This document shows, piece after piece, positions 34,131 through 42,181 of a stretch of 64,000 nucleotides of DNA. Origin of the DNA: Rhabdothermincola salaria (lineage in GTDB: Bacteria > Actinomycetota > Acidimicrobiia > Acidimicrobiales > Acidimicrobilacustridaceae); the NCBI RefSeq assembly GCF_021246445.1, contig NZ_JAJQXW010000004.1:1-64000 (forward strand). Reading direction: 5' to 3'. Each line of letters opens with the position of its first letter. The first letter of the stretch is position 1. The notes under the pieces were generated by a model. The model did not search any database. It was not told the origin of the DNA and saw only the letters and a program-made list of their open reading frames with translations. The position numbers and the translations under genes were made by a program.

Positions 34131-34774
34131 TCGGCGTGAACTCGTCTGGGATGGACCCACGGGACGGTGACATCACTCGGACCGATGGCCGTCACAGGGG
34201 GTCGAGGAGCTCGTCCTTTCTGAGTGAACACAGAGGTGTTTGACTTCATCCCGAGAGAGCCGAAGGGGCCTGCCGCCGGGCGGTGCGAGCTGCTGCTCGG
34301 CCCTCGCCTCGACGGAGACCACCGCCAGCACCTGGTCGAGCGCGACCAGGCCCGTCGAGAGCGGCAGGAGCTCGTCCAGCACCTCGGCACCTGGCTCCGC
34401 AGGAGTGTCCAGGCGCTCCTCCAGGAGATCCAGGATGCGATCGAGGCCGTGCTTGATCGGTAGCGCCCGCGCGGCACCGCGCCAGGTCTCGCTGATCAAA
34501 TGGGGCTGTCTGGTCACACCCCTTTCCTAGGACGAACCCGCGCGCGGCCGAGCCCCTCCAATCGCGCGGACAGATCCAGGGTGCGCGCATGCGATCCGGC
34601 AACCGAGCGCCCACTCCGTGTTGGATTTTGAACGGCCGAGATCCAGCTGGAAACAGGCCCTGGAAGCGCCAGACGGTGATCTGCCCGAAAGCCCTTACCA
34701 ACCCTGAACCGACCTGTCATCGTCAGCGGTGCTGCATCTGAGACGCACGGCGAGACCTTCTCGTCGAGCGTGAG
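34131..34774. other. Intergenic region with an ORF of unresolved strand
   Basis: Two frames with good codon character overlap here: minus 34173-34517 (114 aa, GTG start, containing GLDRILDLLEERLDTPAEPG) and plus 34224-34463 (79 aa, containing LLGPRLDGDHRQHLVERDQA). They are mirror images of one stretch, so at most one is real. Neither has a convincing ribosome site: the minus frame has GGAAAGGGGT almost touching its GTG, the plus frame has GAGGAG about 15 bases away. Nothing is recognised in the rest. Confidence 0.3.
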
Positions 34775-34824
34775 CCCAGGAGGCCCAGGAGGCCCAGGAG
34801 GCCCAGGAGGCCCAGGAGGCCCAG
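34775..34824 (+). repeat. Tandem array of Shine-Dalgarno-containing 9-mers
   Basis: Five full copies of cccaggagg plus a 5-base partial copy run directly into the ATG at 34825. Each unit contains AGGAGG; the last is 5 bases from the ATG, the ideal distance. Gain or loss of 9-bp units would not alter the final spacing but would change the number of ribosome-docking sites. Confidence 0.92.
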
Positions 34825-35160
34825 ATGCACGATCCCCACACCACCCCCACCGACCGGGTGCGCCGCGCGCGGGAGCTCGCCGTCAGCGCGGCCACTCTCG
34901 ACGTCCAGACCCGGCTGCTGCTCGCAGCTGCCGAGGCAGCCGACGCCACCGTCACGACCGAGTTGCGCGCCCGAGTCGCCTGCGCCATAGCGGACAAGGC
35001 CCAGCACGACATCGCCGCCGCGTCTTCGGTGCGCGAGATGCACACCGCCGTTTGCGACGCTCTAGCGTCCGACGACCTCGCGGGTATCGTGCCCGGCGGC
35101 GCAGTCGTCCGGTTGGTATGGCGTCTCGTCTTTGACCTCTGGGGAGGACCCGAGCGGTGA
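34825..35160 (+). CDS. Small helical protein behind SD repeat array
   Basis: A 111-aa mostly helical protein (DRVRRARELAVSAATLDVQT; LLLAAAEAADATVTTELRAR; ASSVREMHTAVCDALASDDL) with a hydrophobic end (VVRLVWRLVFDLWGG) that could be an amphipathic helix. No recognised family. The start is certain from the perfectly spaced AGGAGG. Its TGA overlaps the GTG of the next small gene, so they form a pair. Confidence 0.65.
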   Translation: MHDPHTTPTDRVRRARELAVSAATLDVQTRLLLAAAEAADATVTTELRARVACAIADKAQHDIAAASSVREMHTAVCDALASDDLAGIVPGGAVVRLVWRLVFDLWGGPER

Positions 35161-35372
35161 TCGGGTTCGGGGGGGGTGGCGCCGCCTACTGGCGTCATCC
35201 CACTCGACGAGTTCGTGGGCCTCGGTCGCGCGGGGACTCGCCGCCAATGCTGTGGGGCCACGACCGGTTTGAGAACCACGCGGCCGGACGCTCGCCGGAC
35301 CTCGACGACCTCAATCCCACCGAGGTCGAGGCCGCCTACTACCGCGACCTATCTCAGCCCATCGCGATATGA
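35157..35372 (+). CDS. Small hypothetical protein
   Basis: A 71-aa frame starting at a GTG that overlaps the preceding stop (GTGA). Codon character is fair at the end (DLDDLNPTEVEAAYYRDLSQ) but poor in the Arg-rich middle. The overlap is the main support. Downstream, 35373-35585 contains no convincing gene before the convergent protease gene. Confidence 0.4.
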   Translation: MIGFGGGGAAYWRHPTRRVRGPRSRGDSPPMLWGHDRFENHAAGRSPDLDDLNPTEVEAAYYRDLSQPIAI

Positions 35373-35585
35373 GACAACCCCCCGACGAGGCTCCGGAGAC
35401 GTAGACCGAATCACGCGGCCACACCCACCCCAGCATCGGAGCGACTATGAGCCGTCCGTCGAATGCAGCGGGCTGTCGGCGCGACGGCGGTGGCGATGAT
35501 CGAGATCTCCCACGCCAGGACGCTGGAGGACCTGGATGAGGGCCGAAGCGATGCGATTGACGAGCGCTCACTGGAGATCACGGGC

Positions 35586-38500
35586 TCAGATCAGGTCGTT
35601 GGCGTCGGCCGCCAAGCCAGGGTCTTCAGCATGGACCTCGTCTGGTCGTGGCGCTGGTTGCGGGGCCGCGGCTTCGACTACGCAGCCACCCGTGCGGAAC
35701 GGTGCCAAGAACCTGATCGGCTCAGCGGCTTCCCAACCGGTGAGCGTCTTATCCACGATCGATAGGGACTTGAACGCTGCGCTATCGCCCCCGTGGTCCC
35801 GTGCGATGGTGCCCAGCCCTGCTTCGGCAACCTCGTTCAAGAAGGTTTGCGGGTCCTTCAGCGACAACTCCGACTCCGACCCTGAGCGCAGCCGGAGGGG
35901 CGGGGGAGTGGCGCCATCGGTCAGCTCCCCGATCTCGGTGAGCCATCGGCGGAGGGCGTCGACAGGCACGGCAAAGCTCAGATAGTCGGCCGCTCGTTGG
36001 TCGTCGTCGGCCTCGGCCCCACCTTGATGAATCCCGATGACTACGCCCGAGGAGTCGAAGACCGGCGAGCCACTCGCCCCACCGGTAGCGGCGTAGGAGG
36101 TCTGCACCACCTCCATCTGACCTGCTCCGTAGGTCACGAACCGGCGGGCCGCGGTGACCTCACCCGACGAGAACGTTGGATCTCCATCGAGCAACTTCGG
36201 GAACCCGAGGGTGAACACTCGGGTTCCGATCGAGAGATCAGACGACGTCCCCAGGCGAACGACTGGGAGATCGATCGACGAGTCGACCTCGATCAGTGCC
36301 AAGTCAGTGTCACTCGCTACCGCATGCACCCGCCCTGGAACCCACTCCCCGCCATCGGTCGCGACTTCGACCTTCGCGGCCTTCTCGACGACGTGAGCGT
36401 TGGTGACGACGAGGCCAGTCCCCCGCAGCACGAAGCCAGTCGCGCCGCCACCTCCGCCGTCCTCACTCTCAACCCGGATACGGAGGACGGTTGGACGGAG
36501 GGTGTCGGCCACCACCGCGAGGTCTGTCGAATCGGCGAGCCATGCCCCCACTGGTGCCAGCCAGTGCTCGCTTCCTTCTGCCACCAGTGCCACTCCATCG
36601 ATCACCTTGGTGAGCGGACGATTCGACAGCTGCTCGAGGAGCGCTGGCGACATCGGGTTGTCAGTGAGACGCCGACCAGTTCCCTTCCGCGCCTCGGTGA
36701 CAAGGTGGCGCCGAAGCGAGGCCGCACCCCGCGTGTTGTCCGCGAAACCGGTCGGCCGGGCCTGTTCGCTATCAAGGCCTCGCTTCTCCTGCCAGTCCTT
36801 GACCACAGCCTCTCGGACTGTCTCGTAGTAGGTCTTCAACCAGGAAACAAGGAAGAGCCTGGCCCTCGACGCCTGACAGATCGTGTCGAACGTGGTGAGG
36901 CCGACGTCCCCCAAGCCGGCTCCGAATGCGGCAGGAACGGACTCGGGGTCGAGTGCGTCGGCCATGTCAAGGTCTTCGCCTTCGCGTCCGACGAACGGGC
37001 GATGGAGGTACCAACCGGTGATCTCGGCCCAATCGAGGTACTCGGCGTAGCGCCATCCGAGGCGCTCGAAGTCCGCTTCTCGGACGAGGGCGAGGAACAG
37101 TTGGTGCAGGAGCTGTTCCGATCGCTCAGCGGCACCATCCTCCAGTGACTTGATTCGCCCACTGGTGCGCTGCCAGCCACGTCCCAGCAGGTAGAGCCAC
37201 ACGAGCCACACGACCGGGGGACCGGCGAGCTGCACCCACACCGGGAGGTCGCTGAGAACGAGAGCGAAGCTGCCCACGATGGCCAAGACGGTACGGACGA
37301 ACAGCCAGGCGAAGTACCGGCGCCGGAGCTTACCGGTCTTCTCCTCGACTTCAGCAGCCAGTTCCTCGAGGTTATCCCAGTCCTCGGTCGACGGCCGGAC
37401 CTGCTCGAGCTCAGCCTGGTTGAGCGCTTGGGCGATCCCCACCCCGATGCGCCACAGCAGCGAACGCGAGCGCGGCTCGTACCAGGCCGCCATGGCGGGA
37501 CTCCCCTGCTCGTCGTCGTCCGGGCCTGGCCCGGCGAAGAAGGCAGACGACACGAGCGGATCGAGTCGCTTGGGGTCACAGGAGCGGACCCCGGCGCGGT
37601 CCCGCGTACCGGGCGGCCGGTCCTCGGGATCCGGGACGATCAATCTCGGGTCTGTCTCGAGCAACCGCCTCTGACCGGACACGAGAAACGGCAGCTCCAA
37701 CGACGTTGGGAGCGCGGTGCCATCGACAAGACCGATCGACATGCGCCACATGTCTTCCCAGGTCGGACCGACTGCACCCGGCTCCACCTTGAGCCTGCGA
37801 GCAGCTAGCTCATCGAGCAAGGCGCGGGGAGCTTCGCCGGCTTCGCGTTCCCTCCACCGCCTGACCGTGACGTCGGCCCCCATGCCTTCGACACGCTCGG
37901 CGACGGTGTTGTAGAGGTTGCCGATGCGATCGTCGAGCCACCGCGCCGGTAGTCGCCGCAACCGGTCCACCATGAATCGGAAGACCGCCTTGATCGCTTC
38001 CCAGAGGCTGAGTTTCGATCGTTTGTGAACCAGCGGTTGTACCTCGGTGAGGCCCAGCGTCGGAGCGTGGACCCGCAGGAACTCACTTGCGACGGCTTGG
38101 TTCTGGTCGTCCTCGAGGTCGACATCGTCGAACTCGTTGACCTCGGGGTTGGGCCACCGCACCCCGGGACGGAGTACCTGCGCAGCGACGTGATCCGCGA
38201 GATAGCCCGCATCGATCAGACGGGTGTAGCAGCGAACGAGGTTGATCGCCCCGGCAGGGGCAGCGCCAGCGGCTCGCGCCTTTGCGACGTAGTTCGCCTC
38301 CACGCCAGAGGTGAACGACCAGGCATCGGCGAGCGCGACAACGGCATGTGCGGCATGTTGTGCCAGGTGGGTGTCGGAAGGGTCGATGAGGGTGTTCACT
38401 CCTGCCGGGTGAGCACGGTCTTCAGCCGCCACCACGATCCACGGATCGAATGTTGGGAGCAGCAGGTCTGGGCTGCAGGCGCGGCCCGGCTCGTCCGGGA

Positions 38501-38837
38501 TTGCTACGAGCGCAGACGACTCCCACGCGTCGGCTCCGATCGCCCGCTCCAGCAGCGATGAAGCGAGGTCGTATGCCGCGATGACTCGGTCAGGATTCTC
38601 GACCTCTGACCCGATCGCAACCGTGACCTGCACGATCGACTCCAGATCCACACCACGGAGGGCGTCGATAGCCGACACCTCAGCGGCGTCGCCGTGCGTG
38701 ATGGCGCGGGATGTGAGTGCCTCGTCGTCGTTCGGGGTCAGTAGCAGAACAGGGGCAAGGAGCTGCGACGCGCTCCACGCTCGTAGCGGCCCTGCGAGCG
38801 CGGCCCCGCTCTGCTCCGTTGCGATGATCACCAACAC
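35586..38837 (-). CDS. Membrane-anchored trypsin-like (S1C) protease, large N-terminal region
   Basis: A 1083-aa protein, last of a six-gene operon, starting at a GTG 18 bp after the tubulin-like gene. The N-terminal ~500 residues lack a signal peptide and are not recognised, apart from an Asp/Leu-rich alpha/beta start (MLVIIATEQSG). A two-helix hairpin (FVRTVLAIVGSFALVLSD; VVWLVWLYLLGRGW) sits near residues 505-550, so both ends should face the cytosol. From about residue 775 comes an S1C/HtrA-type protease with His in VVTNAHVVEKA, Asp in ASDTDLALIEV and Ser in ATGGASGSPVF (about 810, 840, 925). No PDZ domain is evident. A cytosolic or membrane-surface protease is unusual and suggests regulated self- or partner cleavage. 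Confidence 0.8.
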   Translation of the reverse strand: MLVIIATEQSGAALAGPLRAWSASQLLAPVLLLTPNDDEALTSRAITHGDAAEVSAIDALRGVDLESIVQVTVAIGSEVENPDRVIAAYDLASSLLERAIGADAWESSALVAIPDEPGRACSPDLLLPTFDPWIVVAAEDRAHPAGVNTLIDPSDTHLAQHAAHAVVALADAWSFTSGVEANYVAKARAAGAAPAGAINLVRCYTRLIDAGYLADHVAAQVLRPGVRWPNPEVNEFDDVDLEDDQNQAVASEFLRVHAPTLGLTEVQPLVHKRSKLSLWEAIKAVFRFMVDRLRRLPARWLDDRIGNLYNTVAERVEGMGADVTVRRWREREAGEAPRALLDELAARRLKVEPGAVGPTWEDMWRMSIGLVDGTALPTSLELPFLVSGQRRLLETDPRLIVPDPEDRPPGTRDRAGVRSCDPKRLDPLVSSAFFAGPGPDDDEQGSPAMAAWYEPRSRSLLWRIGVGIAQALNQAELEQVRPSTEDWDNLEELAAEVEEKTGKLRRRYFAWLFVRTVLAIVGSFALVLSDLPVWVQLAGPPVVWLVWLYLLGRGWQRTSGRIKSLEDGAAERSEQLLHQLFLALVREADFERLGWRYAEYLDWAEITGWYLHRPFVGREGEDLDMADALDPESVPAAFGAGLGDVGLTTFDTICQASRARLFLVSWLKTYYETVREAVVKDWQEKRGLDSEQARPTGFADNTRGAASLRRHLVTEARKGTGRRLTDNPMSPALLEQLSNRPLTKVIDGVALVAEGSEHWLAPVGAWLADSTDLAVVADTLRPTVLRIRVESEDGGGGGATGFVLRGTGLVVTNAHVVEKAAKVEVATDGGEWVPGRVHAVASDTDLALIEVDSSIDLPVVRLGTSSDLSIGTRVFTLGFPKLLDGDPTFSSGEVTAARRFVTYGAGQMEVVQTSYAATGGASGSPVFDSSGVVIGIHQGGAEADDDQRAADYLSFAVPVDALRRWLTEIGELTDGATPPPLRLRSGSESELSLKDPQTFLNEVAEAGLGTIARDHGGDSAAFKSLSIVDKTLTGWEAAEPIRFLAPFRTGGCVVEAAAPQPAPRPDEVHAEDPGLAADANDLI

Positions 38838-38855
38838 TCGTCAGCCCGCCCTTGC

Positions 38856-41800
38856 TCAGATCAGTGGATCGCCATCGTGGTCACCGCCGCTCGGCAGCGA
38901 CTCGACGGTAACGGAGAGCGCCTCGGCCACGAGTCCGGTGATCTCTCGCAGACCATCGATGTCTCGAGGAGGAGTGCTCGACTTGAGCGGCTTACCCGAG
39001 CGGTCGCTGAGCGTGGCCGCAATGCCGTTCAGGCGCTTTGCCAAGGCCTCTCGCCGCTGGTCGGCATCTGATGCCGAGTCCACCTCGAGACCGGTGATGC
39101 CGGCCGGATGTGGGGCGGTGCCGGTCTCCCGCTCCCCACTTTTCACCCACTCAGAGACCTCCCCGTGGCATCGACCGTCGTGGGTGCTCCCCAGGTCCAT
39201 GAGGCGTTCGTAGGCAGGGAGGACCGAGTGATCCGCTGTGACCGCCAGCCACGTCAGCGGGAAGCTTTCGAGCAATGCTGGGAGCACTTCCTTCGCCGAT
39301 CGCGGTTCACGCCCCTGCGCGCTGAGCAAATAGCGCGGCAGGGCCAGCGGGCCGTCCGGTGACCAGACATGACGCTGCTTCGCCGACCAGAGCTCGTCGG
39401 CGGGCAGGTCGACGTAGCCGAGCGTCGCCGCGAGGAAGTAGCCACTGACGAGGCTCATCAGCTGCTCGCGTGGAAGGGGCACGTACGCCTCGAGGGTGCG
39501 GGACCGTCGGCAGTTCCAGAAGTCGGCGCGACCGACGTCCTGGCCCTGGCGATTTCCCCAATCCTCGGCGATCGGGCCCGTGAATGACTTCAGAGCAGCA
39601 GGGTGGAACTTGATCGTCGGGTAACGGATGACGTCGACGTCGGCTGCCCGGTTCGAGGCGTCGAACACGATGCCGCCGGGATCAATACCTGCCGTCGTGA
39701 GCGCTTGGACGAGAGAGTCGTACAGGGCCGTACCCGGTTCAGCTGCGACAGGGATCGTCGAGACCGATGTGTAGGTGTCTTCACCGGTCGCTCCGTGCAG
39801 CTCGAGGCTCACGTCGGAGTCAACGAAGACGAACGGCCGCGACTTCGACAGCGCCAGCGTGAAGGCATCGAGGAACGCACTCGTGTTCCTCCCCGCTGCT
39901 GCCTGGTCGTTAAGAAACTCGGCGAGTGATTCGGCGAGGAATTCGCTGACAGGGCCCTGCCGCTCGGCCAACCATTGCGCAGCACGCCTCGGTAGCTGAT
40001 CCGCGGTGAGCCCGATGCGGAACTCAGCCGTCGAGGCTGCGGCATCCGCCCAGCGAGCTGCTCCCGCCTGTGGCTCCCAGCTGGCCATCGAGCTGATCAG
40101 GGTCTGCCCATGCGGGGCACCGTCATACGCAGGCCAATCACCGGTGATGATCTCCTCTGCACCCTTCTTGACCGCATCGATTGCTTGGGTGCCCTCGAAC
40201 AGCTCGCTGAGCAGCCGTTCGAGTGTGGCGGGGAATCCGCTGGCTGGCTCGATGAGGAGCTCGTTGGCTGCCGGTTGCAGATGGGGTGGCACTTCGTTGG
40301 AGCTCCACCTCAGCATCAGCGACTTGGTGGGCTCCTGCGTTGCAGAGACCTGCAGCCGGTCCAAGAACCCCTTCAGCGACGTGCGGAGGGGCGGAAGGAG
40401 GTTGGCCCGGACGTCGGTCAGGAGTTCGGCGGCGAGCGACGCGGTCTCGGCCTCGAACCGCATGAGGAGCGCAGACCCGCGGAGCTGGCTGCTCTTGTCA
40501 TGCTCCTCCGCGTTGCCCTTGAACTCGGCCACGAAATTCAGCAGGACGCTCTTGGCGTTGCTCGAGTACTTGCGCTCCTTCTCGCGGTGCTCATCGACCT
40601 CTCTACGGAGGTCTGCGATCGAGTTCTCGATGTCCTCGTCGAGCCGCTGCAGGAGCCGCAACGCTACGGGCACGCCGTAGGTAGCGACCTCCTGCACGAC
40701 GGCGTCGACGAGGCGGACCTGGATGGTGTCGGTCCACTCCTTGGCCCGACGATGTCGCTCGCTCGTCTCGAACTGTTCGAGTTTGAGCGCAGGAGTCTTG
40801 AACTCGCCCTCGTGCGCGGTCAGCCAGTCCTTGCCGGTGAACTTGTTGACCCTGCCGCGAATCGATTCGAGCACGTCGTTCTTCATGGCCTGGACGCGGT
40901 CCTTCACCTCGTCGAGGTTCCGTAGCGCGTCGATGACCTGGTTGGACTCGGAACCCAGTTCGTTGAGGCCCGTTGCGGCTAGGAATCCGCCGTCCCAACG
41001 AGCATCGACCGCCCGGGCAAGTCGGACCTCAGATGGCACATCTGGGTCCCGCTCATCGTGGCCGGCGACGAGTCGGTCGTAGACGCGGCGGGCCATCCGC
41101 TCGGCCGCGTACTGCTGGAAGAGGTGGCGGCCGAGGCCCACCACTGCATATCCGACCGAGGTGCAAGCCGCTGCCTCCCCGAGGCTGCGCCGCACCGGCG
41201 TCACCGCAGCATTGACGTCGATGTACTGGTCGAGCGGCTGCTGGTGCCGGGGGCTCAGCGCGAGCGCTCCGAGCATTCGACCGACGGCCTCGTACACCTC
41301 TCGGACCGAACCGAAGGTCACATCGCCGTTCGATGCGCCGACGACGAAGTTCGAGCGACCCAGGCGGGCGCCCGCGACATCTCGGAGAGGGCCGCTGCGA
41401 AGCTCCTGTTCCGGGGAAGGAAGAATCCCTGTGCTCTCGGACGCATTGACCAGCTCGGCGAGCGCCGCAAGGGCGTTCGGGTAGATGCCTGCGTCCGGTC
41501 CGAGGTTGGTGAACACGTCGGGAGCCAGGAGGATCGTTTGTGGGTCCGCGTTGCCACCGAAAGCTGTCGTCGCCTTGCTGACCGATTCCACGACGTCCAG
41601 GAAGATCCCCGAACCGGATCCACCGGCCAACGACCCCACCACAACAACGTGGCCGGAGCCACCGAACACGTCGCCGTCGGACAGCGTGGTCGCCAGCTGC
41701 CGCAGGTCGCTGTGCGCGTCTCCCTCGACCAGGGCGTCCATGGCTTGGGTGACCGCGGCCGAGATCTGCTCGTGCTGTAGCACCGAAACGACGCGCCCGA

Positions 41801-42164
41801 CGGCACGCCGTTGGCCGGCCCCCTTGCCGGGACTAGGGATGCGCTTCGGATCCCAGGGGCGCCACCGAACCAGACCCTCGACGCGGGTTCCCTCGGCCGC
41901 TCGTCGGTCCCAGTTCGCGTAGGGCACATCCTTGCTTCCAAGTCCCAGGTAGTGGGTGGTCTCGAGGTCCTTGACGATGGGGATGTCTGTCTCAGCACCC
42001 CCGTCGTACTCATAGGGGAGGTCGATGTGCAGGAAGCCGAAGCAGCGCGGCAGGTGTGCCTTGTCCCAGCCGTTGGCCACAAGACGGCGGTCCAGCTCAC
42101 GCCAGACGTATCGCAGGGTCTTGCCGCCGGAGCCGCCAACACCGATGAAGAGATAGGGCTGCAC
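38856..42164 (-). CDS. Tubulin-like GTPase
   Basis: A 1102-aa cytosolic protein. The N-terminus LFIGVGGSGGKTLRYVW is the tubulin/FtsZ nucleotide-binding start, and near residue 178 VVVGSLAGGSGSGIFLDVVE is the tubulin signature G-G-x-x-G-S-G. This matches the Tubulin_2 group of large bacterial tubulin-like proteins. The central part has long charged helices (LRREVDEHREKERKYSSNAK) compatible with coiled coil. GGAGGACTTC fixes the GTG start at 42164. It follows the vWA gene by 17 bp and precedes the protease by 18 bp. Bacterial Tubulin_2 proteins have no established function; GTP-driven assembly is inference. Confidence 0.85.
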   Translation of the reverse strand: MQPYLFIGVGGSGGKTLRYVWRELDRRLVANGWDKAHLPRCFGFLHIDLPYEYDGGAETDIPIVKDLETTHYLGLGSKDVPYANWDRRAAEGTRVEGLVRWRPWDPKRIPSPGKGAGQRRAVGRVVSVLQHEQISAAVTQAMDALVEGDAHSDLRQLATTLSDGDVFGGSGHVVVVGSLAGGSGSGIFLDVVESVSKATTAFGGNADPQTILLAPDVFTNLGPDAGIYPNALAALAELVNASESTGILPSPEQELRSGPLRDVAGARLGRSNFVVGASNGDVTFGSVREVYEAVGRMLGALALSPRHQQPLDQYIDVNAAVTPVRRSLGEAAACTSVGYAVVGLGRHLFQQYAAERMARRVYDRLVAGHDERDPDVPSEVRLARAVDARWDGGFLAATGLNELGSESNQVIDALRNLDEVKDRVQAMKNDVLESIRGRVNKFTGKDWLTAHEGEFKTPALKLEQFETSERHRRAKEWTDTIQVRLVDAVVQEVATYGVPVALRLLQRLDEDIENSIADLRREVDEHREKERKYSSNAKSVLLNFVAEFKGNAEEHDKSSQLRGSALLMRFEAETASLAAELLTDVRANLLPPLRTSLKGFLDRLQVSATQEPTKSLMLRWSSNEVPPHLQPAANELLIEPASGFPATLERLLSELFEGTQAIDAVKKGAEEIITGDWPAYDGAPHGQTLISSMASWEPQAGAARWADAAASTAEFRIGLTADQLPRRAAQWLAERQGPVSEFLAESLAEFLNDQAAAGRNTSAFLDAFTLALSKSRPFVFVDSDVSLELHGATGEDTYTSVSTIPVAAEPGTALYDSLVQALTTAGIDPGGIVFDASNRAADVDVIRYPTIKFHPAALKSFTGPIAEDWGNRQGQDVGRADFWNCRRSRTLEAYVPLPREQLMSLVSGYFLAATLGYVDLPADELWSAKQRHVWSPDGPLALPRYLLSAQGREPRSAKEVLPALLESFPLTWLAVTADHSVLPAYERLMDLGSTHDGRCHGEVSEWVKSGERETGTAPHPAGITGLEVDSASDADQRREALAKRLNGIAATLSDRSGKPLKSSTPPRDIDGLREITGLVAEALSVTVESLPSGGDHDGDPLI

Positions 42165-42181
42165 GAAGTCCTCCAGATTGC

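Noticed and set aside
35997-37148. 383-codon plus-strand frame inside the protease gene
   Set aside because: Antisense shadow; the minus strand holds the protease domain with its catalytic motifs in the right order.
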